64,000 bases of DNA from Nocardioides sp. Arc9.136 (GCF_030506255.1 NZ_CP113431.1:1426001-1490000), one strand, 5' to 3'. Counted from the stretch's first letter, positions 31,857 to 41,322 are shown. Translations and numbers: made by a program. Notes: generated by a model from the letters alone, not told the origin.

Positions 31857-32557
31857 GGAGCGTCGTCGAACCAGGACCAGCCCGCGGGATCGGCGCCGAC
31901 GGCGAGCAGCGGCGTCCGGAGCACCAGCCCGGCCGCCGGTGGGGACATCGCCGCCGCGACCGCGAGCGGGTCCTCCGCGCACCAGGCCAGGATGACGGTC
32001 CACGCCGGTGGCTCCTGGTCCGCGACGGTCGAGGTGCGGCTCTCGAAGGCCCAGGCACCGACCACGCCCGGCGTCGCGGCGAGGTCGCGTGCCGCCTCCG
32101 GGCGGCTGCCGCGGTGAACCTCGAGCACGACGCCGGGGTGCGCCCGGAACGGCACCGCGGGCGCCGAGAGCGGCGACCCCGGCGCGACGCACGAGGCGAC
32201 CGGCTCGAAGAAGCCGGTGAACCGCCGCTCGGTCCAGGCCAGGTCCGGGCGGCGCCCCTGCTCGCCGGTGCTGGCACCGAGCGCCAGCCACTCCGCGATG
32301 CTGGCGCGGGCGGGCTCGGCGAACCAGTACACCGCGACGTAGTCCGCGCCGGTGAACGCCGCCTCGTCGTCGACCTCGGAGGCGGTCCGGCACGCCGGCG
32401 TCCGCACCCACCGGTCGCCGTGCAGCACCCCCGGCAGCGCCCGGTTCTCCGGTTGGTGGTCGCCCACGTGCCAGGCGTTGTAGTCGCGGTGGCGCCGCGG
32501 GTCGGTCACCCGCGGGAAGGAGAAGAACACCCGCGACGCCGACCCCAGGTCGCTCAC
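31850..32557 (-). CDS. hypothetical protein, about 235 residues
   Basis: No certain family. The sequence starts MSDLGSASRVFFSFPRVTDPRRHRDYNAW in part, then HVGDHQPENRALPGVLHGDRWVRTP, which resembles ferredoxin-like (dimeric alpha-beta barrel, EthD-type) proteins. A second similar half begins near residue 135 (FRAHPGVVLEVHRGSRPEAARDL in part), so the chain may hold two such domains. I chose GTG 32557 because GGGAG lies seven bases upstream; GTG 32581 is an alternative. The stop codon lies inside a 10-bp tandem repeat. The third-position GC pattern supports coding. Function unknown. Confidence 0.65.
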   Translation of the reverse strand: MSDLGSASRVFFSFPRVTDPRRHRDYNAWHVGDHQPENRALPGVLHGDRWVRTPACRTASEVDDEAAFTGADYVAVYWFAEPARASIAEWLALGASTGEQGRRPDLAWTERRFTGFFEPVASCVAPGSPLSAPAVPFRAHPGVVLEVHRGSRPEAARDLAATPGVVGAWAFESRTSTVADQEPPAWTVILAWCAEDPLAVAAAMSPPAAGLVLRTPLLAVGADPAGWSWFDDAPR

Positions 32558-32721
32558 CCCGGCGCTCCCCGTCGTGTCCACGGGCCCACGCTGGCCGCCG
32601 CGCGTGACCCCGGCCCGCCCGGTCCCGCTGGCCGGGAGCAACCAGGTGCGGGCATGCCGCGTCCCACGTCCGACGCGGTCGAGTGCTCGGGGGCGTCCGC
32701 CGGCCGGCCGGCGGTGCGGAA

Positions 32722-32812
32722 GGTTCAGCGGCCAGCCGAGGAACCTCCCGGTGGGCCGCTGAAACCTCATCGGCCAAGCGCCAGTTCCAGCGGCCGGCCG
32801 GTGAAGCATCCG
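32722..32812 (+). repeat. three related palindromic repeats with a TTCAGCGGCC core
   Basis: GGTTCAGCGGCC (32722-32733) pairs with GGCCGCTGAAACC (32754-32766) except for one bulged base. A third related copy, GTTCCAGCGGCCGGCCGGTG, begins at 32784. Each is followed by a GAACCTCC- or GAAGCATCC-like tail. The 32558-32828 region between divergent genes holds no other feature that I recognise. Confidence 0.6.
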
Positions 32813-32828
32813 GCGACACGAAGGAGAG

Positions 32829-33500
32829 GTGAGCAAGGATAACGGTGCGGCCCAGGTGGGGGAGGCGGCGAGCGGCGGTGGCGGCCCTCGCCGCGGCGTT
32901 CTCGGCTCCTGCGCGGGCGACGACCTGGACCGGCACCGCGGCCCGGCGGCGGTCGCCCAGCCGGACCGGCCGCCCGAGCCGGCACGGAAGGCGCCGGAAA
33001 CACCAGGGACGCAGGGGACGCCGCGGCTGGTGCAGGACCCGGCCGCGCCGGTGGCGGCGGACCTCCTCCGGCTCGCCCGCGCGTTCGTGGCGTACGCCGC
33101 GGGCGGGAGCGGCACGTTCCGCCACGGCGAGTCGCTGGTCCTGGGCCTCGACGGCGCGGCGGTGCGGTCGGTCGACGACGTCCCCGCGGCCCTGCGGCGC
33201 CGCTCCACCTGGCGGCCCTGCCCCGACGGCCAGGAGCTGCACGGGGCGGCCTCCTGCCCGGTCGACCTGCTCGGCCCGGTCGCCGCCGCCGCGGAGAACG
33301 GCGTGCCGCTCGTCGTGTCGGGCCGCCACGACGGGGTGGTCTGCGCGCACCCGCGGCGCGGGCCGCTCCCGGCGGGACGGCTGGTCGTCCTGCGACCGCC
33401 ACCGGACCGGCGGACCTGCGCGAGCGACTTCGCCCTCGTGCTCGCCGCGGACGGTCAGGGCCGGCTCGGGGCCGTGGACCTGACGCTGTCCGACCCCTGA
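32829..33500 (+). CDS. hypothetical protein with possible N-terminal frame break
   Basis: The body (about residues 60-223) looks genuinely coding, with strong third-position GC: VAADLLRLARAFVAYAAGG, LVLGLDGAAVRSVDDVPAAL, CPVDLLGPVAAAA, VVLRPPPDRRTCASDFALVL. The N-terminus in this frame is glycine/proline-rich and its GTG has AAGGAG only two bases away. In the +1 frame, a GTG at 32845 with AAGGA five bases upstream starts a convincing export signal (MRPRWGRRRAAVAALAAAFS...), which then runs into shadow sequence. A frameshift between about 32900 and 32960 would join the two into one secreted protein. I do not recognise the family. The last 46 bases overlap the convergent gene. Confidence 0.5.
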   Translation: MSKDNGAAQVGEAASGGGGPRRGVLGSCAGDDLDRHRGPAAVAQPDRPPEPARKAPETPGTQGTPRLVQDPAAPVAADLLRLARAFVAYAAGGSGTFRHGESLVLGLDGAAVRSVDDVPAALRRRSTWRPCPDGQELHGAASCPVDLLGPVAAAAENGVPLVVSGRHDGVVCAHPRRGPLPAGRLVVLRPPPDRRTCASDFALVLAADGQGRLGAVDLTLSDP

Positions 33501-34423
33501 TCCCGGCCCCGATCCCGGCCCTGACCCTGGCCGTGACCAGCGCTGACACCGGCGACCGCCAGCAGGCGCTCGCACTCCTCGACCAGCCGCCGGCGCAGGG
33601 GAGCGCCGCGCTCGGCGAAGGCGCGCTGCGCGGCGACGTACTCCTGCTTGCCCTCGGGCGTCTCGACGCGCACCGGGTCGAAGCCCAGGTCCTGCAGGTC
33701 GTACGGCGCGGCCCGCATGTCGAGCTCGCGGATGTCCCGCGCCAGCTCGAAGCAGTCCGCGACCACGTCCGAGCTGATCATCGGCGTGAGGCGGAAGGCG
33801 TGCTTGTAGAGGTCCATGCCCGCGTGCAGGCAGGCCGGCTGCTCGAACGCCGGCCGGTCGGCGCTGGTGGGCCGCAGCGTGTTCAGTGGACGGGCCGGGC
33901 CGGTGAAGAACCGGTAGGCGTCGAAGTGGGAGCAGGCCACCTTGTGCGACTCCACGACCGCGTCGGTGCCGGCCGGACCCAGGCGCAGCGGCCAGTCGGC
34001 GTGCCGCGTCTCGTCCTCCTCGAGCCGGTAGACCATCGCCCACTCGTGCATCCCGAAGCAGCCGAAGTTCGCGGGTCGCCCCTCGGTGGCCGTCAGCAGG
34101 GTGTGCAGCGACTCGAGCAGGGGCCGCTGAGAGCGCACGTGCTCGGCCGTGACGGTGACCACGTCCCCGGCCGTGCCGCCCGGGAGGACGCCGTACCCCT
34201 TGAAGCCGGAGAGCTCGTCGGCGCCGACCAGCCCCGTGCCGTGGCCGGGGTGCCAGCGCCGCAGCTGCGCGGGCCGCTGGGAGTAGTAGGTGAAGAGGAA
34301 GTCGTGGACCGGGTGCTTGACCCGTCCCTCGCGGCGCGCGAGGTGGGGGCGCACGAACGTGTCGACGCGGGCGGCGTGTGCCGCGGCTCTCGCCTGCCAC
34401 TCGGCCCGGTCCAGCACCTCCAC
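33455..34423 (-). CDS. conserved actinobacterial protein (often labelled 3-methyladenine DNA glycosylase)
   Basis: The 322-residue protein belongs to a conserved actinobacterial group, recognised from [26 protein letters not shown] (in part, near residue 35), [16 protein letters not shown] near residue 120 and [31 protein letters not shown] near residue 180. Databases often call such proteins 3-methyladenine DNA glycosylase, but I see no HhH-GPD or AAG active site, so I would not assign that activity. The C-terminal 30 residues are low-complexity ([15 protein letters not shown]), encoded by a 12-bp imperfect tandem repeat at 33500-33547. TAGCAT precedes the GTG start by eight bases. Confidence 0.7.
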   Translation of the reverse strand: MEVLDRAEWQARAAAHAARVDTFVRPHLARREGRVKHPVHDFLFTYYSQRPAQLRRWHPGHGTGLVGADELSGFKGYGVLPGGTAGDVVTVTAEHVRSQRPLLESLHTLLTATEGRPANFGCFGMHEWAMVYRLEEDETRHADWPLRLGPAGTDAVVESHKVACSHFDAYRFFTGPARPLNTLRPTSADRPAFEQPACLHAGMDLYKHAFRLTPMISSDVVADCFELARDIRELDMRAAPYDLQDLGFDPVRVETPEGKQEYVAAQRAFAERGAPLRRRLVEECERLLAVAGVSAGHGQGQGRDRGRDQGSDSVRSTAPSRP

Positions 34424-34455
34424 GGGCGTCGATGCTAGGTCGATAGTGTCGTGGT

Positions 34456-35265
34456 GTGCGCATCGCGAGATTCACCACAGGCGAGGACCCGCAGTACGGC
34501 GTCGTGACCGGCGACCTCGACGAGTTCGGCCAGCCCGGCGAGGACGCAGTCGTCGTCGCGCTCGCGGGCGACCCGTTGTACGTCGGCGTGAAGCTGCTCG
34601 ACACCGAGCACCGGTTGGAGGACGTCCGGCTGCTGGCGCCGGTGCTGCCGCGCAGCAAGGTCGTCGGCATCGGCCGCAACTACGCCGCGCACGCCGCCGA
34701 GATGGGCAACGACCTCCCGACCGAGCCGCTGATGTTCCTCAAGCCCAACACCAGCGTGGTCGGGCCCGGCGACCCGATCTTCTACCCGCCGCAGACGAGC
34801 AACCTCCACTTCGAGGGCGAGCTCGCGGTGGTCATCGGCCGGATCTGCCGCGACGTCCCGCCGGAGCAGGCGACCGACGTCATCCACGGCTACACCATCG
34901 CCAACGACGTGACCGCGCGCGACCTGCAGAAGGGCGACGTGCAGTTCACCCGGGCCAAGGGCTTCGACTCCTTCTGCCCCCTGGGTCCCTGGATCGAGAC
35001 CGACCTGGACCCCCAGCACTTCGCCGAAGGGGTCCGGGTCCAGACCTACCTCAACGGCGACCTGAAGCAGGACGGCAGCACCGCCGACCTGATCTTCGAC
35101 GTCCCGACGCTCGTCTCGTACGTCTCGAGCGTGATGACGCTGCTGCCCGGCGACGTCATCCTCACCGGCACCCCGGAGGGTGTCGGTCCGATGGAGGTGG
35201 GCGACGAGGTCGAGATCTCGATCGCCGGCCTCGGCACTCTCACGAACAAGGTGGCCCAGCGTTGA
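34456..35265 (+). CDS. fumarylacetoacetate hydrolase-family protein
   Basis: The 269-residue FAH-fold protein has the metal-binding core: [47 protein letters not shown] (glutamates), [14 protein letters not shown] and [15 protein letters not shown]. Relatives act as acylpyruvate hydrolase, oxaloacetate decarboxylase or 2-hydroxyhepta-diene-dioate isomerase; the true substrate cannot be read from sequence. TAGTGT lies six bases before the GTG start, the leaderless layout. The stop overlaps the gltX start (TTGA, 35262-35265), a coupling that is common in actinobacteria. Confidence 0.92.
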   Translation: MRIARFTTGEDPQYGVVTGDLDEFGQPGEDAVVVALAGDPLYVGVKLLDTEHRLEDVRLLAPVLPRSKVVGIGRNYAAHAAEMGNDLPTEPLMFLKPNTSVVGPGDPIFYPPQTSNLHFEGELAVVIGRICRDVPPEQATDVIHGYTIANDVTARDLQKGDVQFTRAKGFDSFCPLGPWIETDLDPQHFAEGVRVQTYLNGDLKQDGSTADLIFDVPTLVSYVSSVMTLLPGDVILTGTPEGVGPMEVGDEVEISIAGLGTLTNKVAQR

Positions 35266-36728
35266 GCAGCACCCCCGTCCGCGTCCGGATGGCCCCGTCC
35301 CCGACCGGCAGCCCGCACGTCGGCCTCGCCCGCACCGCCCTCTACAACTGGGCGTTCGCGCGGCGGCACGGCGGCACCTTCGTCTTCCGCATCGAGGACA
35401 CCGACAAGGAGCGCAACACCCAGGAGTCCTACGACTCGCTCATCGACCTGATGCAGTGGCTCGGCCTCTCCTGGGACGAGGGCGTCGTGGTCGGCGGCCC
35501 GCACGGCCCCTACCGCCAGTCCGAGCGCACCGACATCTACACCGACGTGCTCACGCGGCTGCGCGAGTCGTCCTACACCTACGACTGCTTCTGCACCACC
35601 GAGGAGGTCGACGCGCGCCGCAAGGAGTCCGGCTCCAAGGTGCTGGGGTACGACGGGTTCTGCCGCGACCTCTCCGCGGAGCAGCGTGCGGCGTTCGAGG
35701 CCGAGGGCCGCGCCCCGGTCGTGCGGTTCCGGATGCCCGACGGGTCGATCACCTTCGACGACCTCGTCCGCGGGGAGATCACCTTCCAGACCGAGCACGT
35801 GCCGGACTTCGCGCTGGCCCGCGCCAACGGCGACCCGCTCTACACGCTGACCGCCCCGGTCGACGACGCCACGATGGAGATCACCCACGTCCTCCGCGGT
35901 GAGGACCTGCTCTCCAGCACGCCCCGCCAGATCGCGCTGTTCGAGGGGCTCAAGGCGATCGGCGTGGCGAAGGAGACCCCGGCGTTCGGCCACCTGCCCT
36001 ACGTCATGGGGGAGGGCAACAAGAAGCTCTCCAAGCGCGACCCGCAGGCCCACATGGCGCTCTACCGGGAGCAGGGCTTCCTCCCCGAGGGACTGCTCAA
36101 CTACCTCGCGCTGCTCGGCTGGTCGATCGCGGCCGACCGCGACGTCTTCACCCTCGAGGAGATGGTCGAGGCCTTCGACATCGGCGACGTCAACCCCAAC
36201 CCGGCGCGCTTCGACCTGAAGAAGGCCGAGGCGATCAACGCCGCCCAGATGCGGCTGCTGTCGGTCGAGGAGATCACCCAGCGGGCGCTGCCGTTCCTCG
36301 AGGACGCCGGCGTGGTCGACGCCACCTCCGCGGCCGACCGGCAGCTGCTGGACCTGGCGATGCCGCTGGTGGCCGAGCGGATCAACAAGCTCACCGAGGC
36401 CGTCGACATGCTCGGGTTCCTCTTCGTCGCCGAGGAGGACTTCACGCGCGACGAGGCCGACGCCGCGAAGCTGCTGGACGAGAAGGGCGTCGAGGTCGTG
36501 CAGGCGGCGTACGACGCCGTCGCGGGGCTCGAGACGTGGAGCACCGCGGCCATCCAGGAGGCGCTGCAGGGCAAGCTGGTCGAGGAGCTGGGCCTGAAGC
36601 CGCGCAACGCCTTCGGGCCCGTCCGCGTCGCGATCACCGGGCGCCGGGTCTCCCCGCCGCTGTTCGAGTCGATGGAGCTGCTGGGGCGCGACCGCAGCCT
36701 CTCCCGCCTCCGCTCCGCGCTGGGCTGA
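35262..36728 (+). CDS. gltX: glutamyl-tRNA synthetase
   Basis: GltX charges tRNA-Glu with glutamate, and in organisms with GatCAB also tRNA-Gln. The 488-residue protein has the HIGH-type motif [10 protein letters not shown] near residue 14, the KMSKS-type motif KKLSKRD near residue 252, the [11 protein letters not shown] segment, and a C-terminal anticodon-binding domain. Translation most likely starts at TTG 35262, overlapping the upstream stop by four bases, with AAGGTGG six bases before it. Genes for tRNA-Gln and tRNA-Glu follow within 1.3 kb. Confidence 0.95.
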   Translation: MSSTPVRVRMAPSPTGSPHVGLARTALYNWAFARRHGGTFVFRIEDTDKERNTQESYDSLIDLMQWLGLSWDEGVVVGGPHGPYRQSERTDIYTDVLTRLRESSYTYDCFCTTEEVDARRKESGSKVLGYDGFCRDLSAEQRAAFEAEGRAPVVRFRMPDGSITFDDLVRGEITFQTEHVPDFALARANGDPLYTLTAPVDDATMEITHVLRGEDLLSSTPRQIALFEGLKAIGVAKETPAFGHLPYVMGEGNKKLSKRDPQAHMALYREQGFLPEGLLNYLALLGWSIAADRDVFTLEEMVEAFDIGDVNPNPARFDLKKAEAINAAQMRLLSVEEITQRALPFLEDAGVVDATSAADRQLLDLAMPLVAERINKLTEAVDMLGFLFVAEEDFTRDEADAAKLLDEKGVEVVQAAYDAVAGLETWSTAAIQEALQGKLVEELGLKPRNAFGPVRVAITGRRVSPPLFESMELLGRDRSLSRLRSALG

Positions 36729-36732
36729 CCCC

Positions 36733-37704
36733 GTGACGCAGGCCCCCGCGCCGTACGCGCCCGTCCCGGTGGAGACCGGCCTCACCTACGAGCGGCTCCA
36801 CCGGCTCGGGCGCACGGGCTGGTGGCGGCCGCTGGTCGGCGTGCTGTTCCTCGTCGTGCTCGTGCTGGTCCTCCAGATGGTCACGACGGTCGTGCTGGCG
36901 CTGGCCCTGGTGCTGCGCGGCGACACCGTCGACCAGGCGCTCGACCGGCTCGCGGGGGACACCGTCACCCCGTCGTTCCTGGCGCTGGTCAACATCGGCT
37001 GGGCGCTCGCCATCCCGGCGGTGTGGCTGGTCGGCTTCGCCCTGCACCGGATGCGGCCGGGCTGGGTGTCCTCGGTGGGCCTGCGGCTGCGGTGGAAGTG
37101 GTTCGCCGCCTGCTTCGGCGTGGCGTTCCTGGCGCTGTTCGCGACCCTGCTCGTCTCGGCGCTGCTGCCCGCGCAGGCCGACGGCGCCGAGGTGTCGACC
37201 GACCTCAACGAGTTCACGCGGACCACCCGTGACTTCGCCCTCGTCGTGCTGCTGCTCACCCCGCTGCAGGCCGCGGGGGAGGAGTACGCCTTCCGGGGCT
37301 ACCTCACCCAGGCGTTCGGCGGCCTGGTCCGCTGGCGCTGGGTCGCCGTGGTCGTGCCGGCGTTCCTCTTCGCCCTCGCCCACGGCCTGGGGCAGGACCT
37401 GCCGATCTTCTTCGACCGGTTCGCCTTCGGCCTCGTCGCCGGCACGCTCGTGGTCCTCACCGGCGGGCTGGAGGCCGGGATCGCGATGCACGTGCTGAAC
37501 AACTGGCTGGCCTTCGGCATCGCCCTCGCGTTCGGCGACATGACCTCGGCGCTCAACCCCACCGGCGGCACCTGGTGGAGCATCCCGGTGACCCTGACCC
37601 AGTCGCTGGTGTTCCTCGGCCTGACCCTGCTCGTGGCGCGGATGATGGGCGTCGGGAGGACGGTCGACCGGGCCGTTTTGGAGCGCCGAAACACTCGCGT
37701 GTAA
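36733..37704 (+). CDS. CPBP-family intramembrane metalloprotease (CAAX protease-like)
   Basis: The 323-residue protein has about eight membrane segments and the CPBP (ABI) motifs: EEYAFRGYL near residue 180, FALAHG near residue 217 and HVLNNWLAFG near residue 253, giving the glutamates and histidines of the active site. The family includes Rce1-like proteases and bacteriocin-immunity proteins; the target is unknown. The GTG start follows gltX by four bases, so it may be in one transcript. A tRNA promoter overlaps its stop codon. Confidence 0.92.
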   Translation: MTQAPAPYAPVPVETGLTYERLHRLGRTGWWRPLVGVLFLVVLVLVLQMVTTVVLALALVLRGDTVDQALDRLAGDTVTPSFLALVNIGWALAIPAVWLVGFALHRMRPGWVSSVGLRLRWKWFAACFGVAFLALFATLLVSALLPAQADGAEVSTDLNEFTRTTRDFALVVLLLTPLQAAGEEYAFRGYLTQAFGGLVRWRWVAVVVPAFLFALAHGLGQDLPIFFDRFAFGLVAGTLVVLTGGLEAGIAMHVLNNWLAFGIALAFGDMTSALNPTGGTWWSIPVTLTQSLVFLGLTLLVARMMGVGRTVDRAVLERRNTRV

Positions 37705-37707
37705 GGT
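37678..37707 (+). promoter_or_regulatory. promoter for tRNA-Gln
   Basis: -35 TTGGAG (37678-37683), 18-base spacer and -10 TAAGGT (37702-37707), with the expected start about 58 bases before the mature tRNA. The -10 box overlaps the CPBP gene stop. Confidence 0.55.
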
Positions 37708-37771
37708 TCTCGACCGTGCCCACCGCCACGGCGGAGGGCACGAAACTGCCGTCATAAGTCTTGTCGGTCAG

Positions 37772-37843
37772 TGGGATATGGTGTAATTGGCAGCACGACT
37801 GGTTCTGGTCCAGTTAGTCTAGGTTCGAGTCCTAGTATCCCAG
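37772..37843 (+). tRNA. tRNA-Gln (anticodon CTG)
   Basis: The 72-base cloverleaf has acceptor arms TGGGATA / TATCCCA with a G discriminator, anticodon stem ACTGG / CCAGT around loop TTCTGGT (anticodon CTG), and the T-loop GGTTCGAGTCC. The 3' CCA is not encoded. It reads the CAG codon and lies just downstream of gltX and the CPBP gene. Confidence 0.95.
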
Positions 37844-37892
37844 CGAGTCGCAGGTCCCAGGTCTCCTCGGAGGCACCGGAAAGCCCGCGATT

Positions 37893-37920
37893 TTGTGCGA
37901 ACGACAGCCCCGGCTAGAGT
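37893..37920 (+). promoter_or_regulatory. promoter for tRNA-Glu
   Basis: -35 TTGTGC (37893-37898), 16-base spacer and -10 TAGAGT (37915-37920), about 31 bases before the tRNA. The tRNA pair may therefore be transcribed independently of each other. Confidence 0.5.
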
Positions 37921-37951
37921 TCCGCAGGCGCTCGAGAGAGTGCCAAGGCAA

Positions 37952-38024
37952 GCCCCCGTTGTGTAGCGGCCTAGCACGCCGCCCTCTCAAGGCGGTAGCG
38001 CCGGTTCGAATCCGGTCGGGGGTA
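37952..38024 (+). tRNA. tRNA-Glu (anticodon CTC)
   Basis: The 73-base cloverleaf has acceptor arms GCCCCCG / CGGGGGT (one G-U pair) with an A discriminator, anticodon stem around loop CTCTCAA (anticodon CTC, codon GAG) and T-loop GGTTCGAATCC. CCA is not encoded. A strong terminator hairpin follows nine bases later. Confidence 0.95.
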
Positions 38025-38032
38025 CGTCGCAG

Positions 38033-38065
38033 CAGGGCCCGGATCCGCTCAGGATCCGGGCCCTG
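38033..38065 (+). terminator. hairpin between tRNA-Glu and the LCP gene
   Basis: A perfect 14-bp stem (CAGGGCCCGGATCC with GGATCCGGGCCCTG) encloses loop GCTCA. It is symmetric and lies between convergent units (tRNA on +, LCP gene on -), so it can stop transcription from both sides. There is no T-run. Confidence 0.75.
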
Positions 38066-38130
38066 ACTCATCTCCGGCTGCTCCGCTGCTCCGCTGCCCG
38101 GTCTCGGTCGAGCAGCCCGGGCGCCGGTCC

Positions 38131-39216
38131 TCAGGCGCAGAGACCGTTGGCCGCGGCGACGTCCTTGGACCCGCTCTGCTCGTCGCCGCTGATCGCGTCG
38201 CGACCGAAGGTCCCGAGCGGCTCGTCGTCGACGACCTTCGTCCACAGGCGGTCGGCCTCGGGCGTGAGGTACAGCCGCCCGTAGTCCGGGTCGCCGACAG
38301 CGAACTCCGCGACCGGCGCGGTGACGAAGCGGATCTTCGCCAGGTCCGCCCGACGCAGGGACCGGGCGAGGTCGGCGAGGTCGGTGACGCTCGCCAGGTC
38401 GGGGCTGGTCTGGATGGAGCCGGCGAGGGCGTTGGCGAACCCGAAGACGCGGTCGGGGCGGGTCAGGGTCCCTGCCGACATCAGCGTCGCCAGCATCGAC
38501 GAGACGAAGGCCTGCTGGCGCCGCATCCGGCCCAGGTCGGAGTTGGGGGTCGAGCTGCGCTGGCGCACGTAGGCGAGGGCGTCCTCGCCGTCGAGGACCT
38601 GCGTCCCCGCGTCGAGGTGGATCCGGTGCTCGGGGTCGTCGATCTCGGCCGGGATGCACACCTCGACGCCGCCGAGGGCGCCGACCATCTCCTTGAACCC
38701 GCCGAAGTCGACCACCACGTAGTCGTCGACGTAGACCCCCGTCACGGCCTCCACCTGCGTCGCGGTGCAGGCGGCGCCGCCGAGGGCGTACGCCTCGTTC
38801 CACATCGCGTCGCCGTCGCCGGGCACCACCTCGCCGTCGACCTCGCAGTCGGGTCGCTCGACGAGGGTGTCGCGCGGGATCGAGATGCCGTACGCCGAGC
38901 GCCGGCCCTCCGCGACGTGCAGCAGCATCGTCAGGTCCGACCCGCCGCCACCCGCTTCGCCGTCGATCCCGCAGCCCGCGCACGCGCGCTCGTCGGTGCC
39001 GATGACGAGGATGTTCAGCGAGCTGGTGGGCAGCTTCGGCTGCTCGCGGACGACCCCCGCGGTGTGGGGGATGGACGCGCCCTCGTCGATGCGTCCGTCG
39101 AGGTGGCGGACGACGAGGACGACGGCGATGCCGGTGACCAGGGCCAGGCACAGCTGGGTGACCAGCACGACCTTGAGGACGGTTCGGCGGTACGTGCGGT
39201 GGGCCACATCGCCCAT
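38131..39216 (-). CDS. LytR-CpsA-Psr (LCP) family cell-wall ligase
   Basis: LCP proteins transfer secondary wall polymers such as arabinogalactan or teichoic acid from lipid carriers to peptidoglycan. The 361-residue protein has an N-terminal cytoplasmic arginine-rich stretch, one membrane anchor (about residues 14-36), and an extracellular LCP domain with NILVIGTDERA, SDLTMLLHVAEGRRSAYGISIPRDTLV, the AYALGG motif, VVVDFGGFKEMVGALGGVEVC and GEDALAYVRQR. The catalytic arginines are present. There is no LytR_C domain. It converges with the tRNA genes and diverges from the Ada-AlkA gene. Confidence 0.92.
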   Translation of the reverse strand: MGDVAHRTYRRTVLKVVLVTQLCLALVTGIAVVLVVRHLDGRIDEGASIPHTAGVVREQPKLPTSSLNILVIGTDERACAGCGIDGEAGGGGSDLTMLLHVAEGRRSAYGISIPRDTLVERPDCEVDGEVVPGDGDAMWNEAYALGGAACTATQVEAVTGVYVDDYVVVDFGGFKEMVGALGGVEVCIPAEIDDPEHRIHLDAGTQVLDGEDALAYVRQRSSTPNSDLGRMRRQQAFVSSMLATLMSAGTLTRPDRVFGFANALAGSIQTSPDLASVTDLADLARSLRRADLAKIRFVTAPVAEFAVGDPDYGRLYLTPEADRLWTKVVDDEPLGTFGRDAISGDEQSGSKDVAAANGLCA

Positions 39217-39313
39217 CGTCCCAGGCGCACGGGCGCGGCGCGGCCGATCGCGGACGGCGGCAGTGTCCGATTCCCGCCAGCCGACGTCGGCGGCGTGGGC
39301 GAGGATGGGGGCT

Positions 39314-40831
39314 GTGACGACGACCGACGGCGACCTCCGGCTGGACCCCGAGTCCTGCTACCGCGCGGTGAAGTCGCGGGACCGTCGCTTCGACGGCGTC
39401 TTCTGGACCGCCGTGCGGACGACCGGGATCTACTGCCGGCCCAGCTGCCCGGCGCGCACGCCGGCGTACGGCAACGTCACCTTCCACCCCAGCGCCGCGG
39501 CGGCCCAAGCGGCCGGCTACCGGGCCTGCAAGCGGTGCCTGCCGGACGCGACCCCGGGCAGCCCGGACTGGGACGTCGCGGCGACGGTGGCCGGCCGGGC
39601 GATGCGGCTGCTCGCGGACGGCGTGGTCGACCGGGAGGGGGTCGAGGGGCTCGCCCGCCGGGTGGGCTACACCCCGCGCCACCTCTCCCGGATCCTCCTG
39701 GCCGAGCTCGGCGCCGGCCCCCTGGGCCTGGCGCGCGCCCGTCGCGCCCAGACCGCCCGCGTGCTCATCGAGACCACGGACCTGTCCTACGCCGACGTGG
39801 CGTTCGCCGCCGGGTTCACGAGCGTCCGGCAGTTCAACGACACCGTCCGCGAGGTGTACGCCGCGTCCCCGACCCAGCTGCGCGGTCGTCGCGACCGGCG
39901 CGGCGGCGACGGCACCGTGACGATGCGGCTCGCCGTCCGCACCCCCTTCGCGGGCCGTGCGCTGCTGGACTTCCTCGCCTACCACCTGGTCCCGGGGGTG
40001 GAGGTCGCCGGCGACGGCTGGTACGCCCGGACCCTCGACCTGCCGCACGGGCCGGGCGTCGTGCGCCTCGACCTCGCCGACGAGCGGGACGCCGGGCGGA
40101 CGGCGTTCGTCGCCGCGACGCTCACCCTGCACGACCTCCGCGACACGACCGCCGCCGTCGAGCGCGCCCGGCGCCTGCTCGACGCCGACTGCGACCCCGT
40201 GGCCGTCGACGACCACTTCGCCGGCGACCCGGTCGTCGGGCCGCTCGTGCGTGCCTGCCCGGGGTTGCGCGTGCCTGGCCAGGTCGACGGTGACGAGACC
40301 GCCCTGCGCACCGTCGTCGGGCAGCAGGTCAGCGTCGCGGGCGCCCGCACGGTGCTCGGGCGCCTGGTCGCCGAGCACGGCCGCCCGGTGGCCACCGACG
40401 TCCCGGGTCTCACCCACCTGTTCCCGGACACGGCCACGCTGGCCGCGGTGGACCCGGCGACCCTGCCGATGCCGCGGGCGCGTGGTCGGGCGCTCGTCGG
40501 CCTCGCCGCGGCGCTCGCGGCCGGCGACGTCGCGCTCGACCGGGGCGCGGAGCGCGACGACGTGCGCCGCCGGCTCCTCGTCCTGCCCGGCATCGGGCCC
40601 TGGACGGCCGACTACGTCGCGATGCGCGCCCTGGCACACCCCGACGTCTTCCTGCCGACCGACGTCGGCGTGCGCAACGCCCTGCGCGGGCTCGGCCACG
40701 ACGACGTCTCCGTCACCAGGCTCGTCGCCGGGGCGGACGACTGGCGGCCCTGGCGCTCCTACGCGCTGCTGCACCTGTGGAACACCCTGATGCCACCCAC
40801 CGCACCACCGGACAGGACGGAGGCCACCTGA
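39314..40831 (+). CDS. alkA: Ada-like regulator fused to DNA-3-methyladenine glycosylase (AlkA)
   Basis: The 505-residue fusion has three parts. Residues about 10-85 form the Ada metal domain with zinc cysteines 41, 45, 72 and 75 ([15 protein letters not shown]), where one cysteine accepts methyl from phosphotriesters. Residues about 95-190 form an AraC helix-turn-helix pair ([40 protein letters not shown]). Residues about 205-500 form an AlkA glycosylase ([36 protein letters not shown], catalytic Asp in [10 protein letters not shown]). The Ada methyltransferase domain is missing and supplied by ogt, one base downstream. GTG 39314 is preferred; ATG 39305 is possible. It probably both senses and repairs alkylation. 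Confidence 0.93.
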   Translation: MTTTDGDLRLDPESCYRAVKSRDRRFDGVFWTAVRTTGIYCRPSCPARTPAYGNVTFHPSAAAAQAAGYRACKRCLPDATPGSPDWDVAATVAGRAMRLLADGVVDREGVEGLARRVGYTPRHLSRILLAELGAGPLGLARARRAQTARVLIETTDLSYADVAFAAGFTSVRQFNDTVREVYAASPTQLRGRRDRRGGDGTVTMRLAVRTPFAGRALLDFLAYHLVPGVEVAGDGWYARTLDLPHGPGVVRLDLADERDAGRTAFVAATLTLHDLRDTTAAVERARRLLDADCDPVAVDDHFAGDPVVGPLVRACPGLRVPGQVDGDETALRTVVGQQVSVAGARTVLGRLVAEHGRPVATDVPGLTHLFPDTATLAAVDPATLPMPRARGRALVGLAAALAAGDVALDRGAERDDVRRRLLVLPGIGPWTADYVAMRALAHPDVFLPTDVGVRNALRGLGHDDVSVTRLVAGADDWRPWRSYALLHLWNTLMPPTAPPDRTEAT

Positions 40832-40832
40832 G

Positions 40833-41303
40833 ATGTGGACCGTGATCGAGAGCCCCGTCGGCGAGCTGCGCCTCGTCGAGCGCGACGACGCGCTGGTCGC
40901 GATCGAGTTCGCCCCCGTCGTCGAGCTGCCGGAGGAGGACCGCGACGACACCCACCCCCTGCTCGTCGAGACCGCGCGCCAGCTGCGCGCCTACTTCGAC
41001 CGCGAGCTCGAGGAGTTCGACCTGCCGCTCGCGCCGGTCGGCAGCGACTTCCAGCAGCGGGTGTGGGCCGAGCTGCGCCGGATCGGGTACGGCGAGACCG
41101 CGTCGTACGGCCAGGTGGCGCTGCGGCTCGGCATGACCGCCGCCGCGTCCCGCGCGGTCGGCCTGGCCAACGGGCGCAACCCGATCCCCATCGTCGTGCC
41201 CTGCCACCGGGTGATCGGCGCCAACGGCACGCTGACCGGGTACGCCGGCGGCCTGCCGCGCAAGCAGCTGCTGCTCGGCCTGGAGTCCGCCGGGCTGTTC
41301 TGA
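40833..41303 (+). CDS. ogt: methylated-DNA-protein-cysteine methyltransferase
   Basis: Ogt removes methyl groups from O6-methylguanine by irreversible transfer to its own cysteine. The 156-residue protein carries the active-site [10 protein letters not shown], preceded by NPIPIVV, and the DNA-binding helix with RAVGLANG. The ATG is one base after the alkA stop (TGAGATG), so the two form an alkylation-repair operon that is probably induced by the Ada domain of the upstream protein. The stop lies 19 bases from the convergent IclR gene. Confidence 0.95.
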   Translation: MWTVIESPVGELRLVERDDALVAIEFAPVVELPEEDRDDTHPLLVETARQLRAYFDRELEEFDLPLAPVGSDFQQRVWAELRRIGYGETASYGQVALRLGMTAAASRAVGLANGRNPIPIVVPCHRVIGANGTLTGYAGGLPRKQLLLGLESAGLF

Positions 41304-41322
41304 CCGGGCAGGGGAGGGGGCG

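Noticed and set aside
33455..34423. True 3-methyladenine DNA glycosylase
   Set aside because: The common database label is not backed by an HhH-GPD or AAG active site in the sequence; the real AlkA is at 39314-40831.
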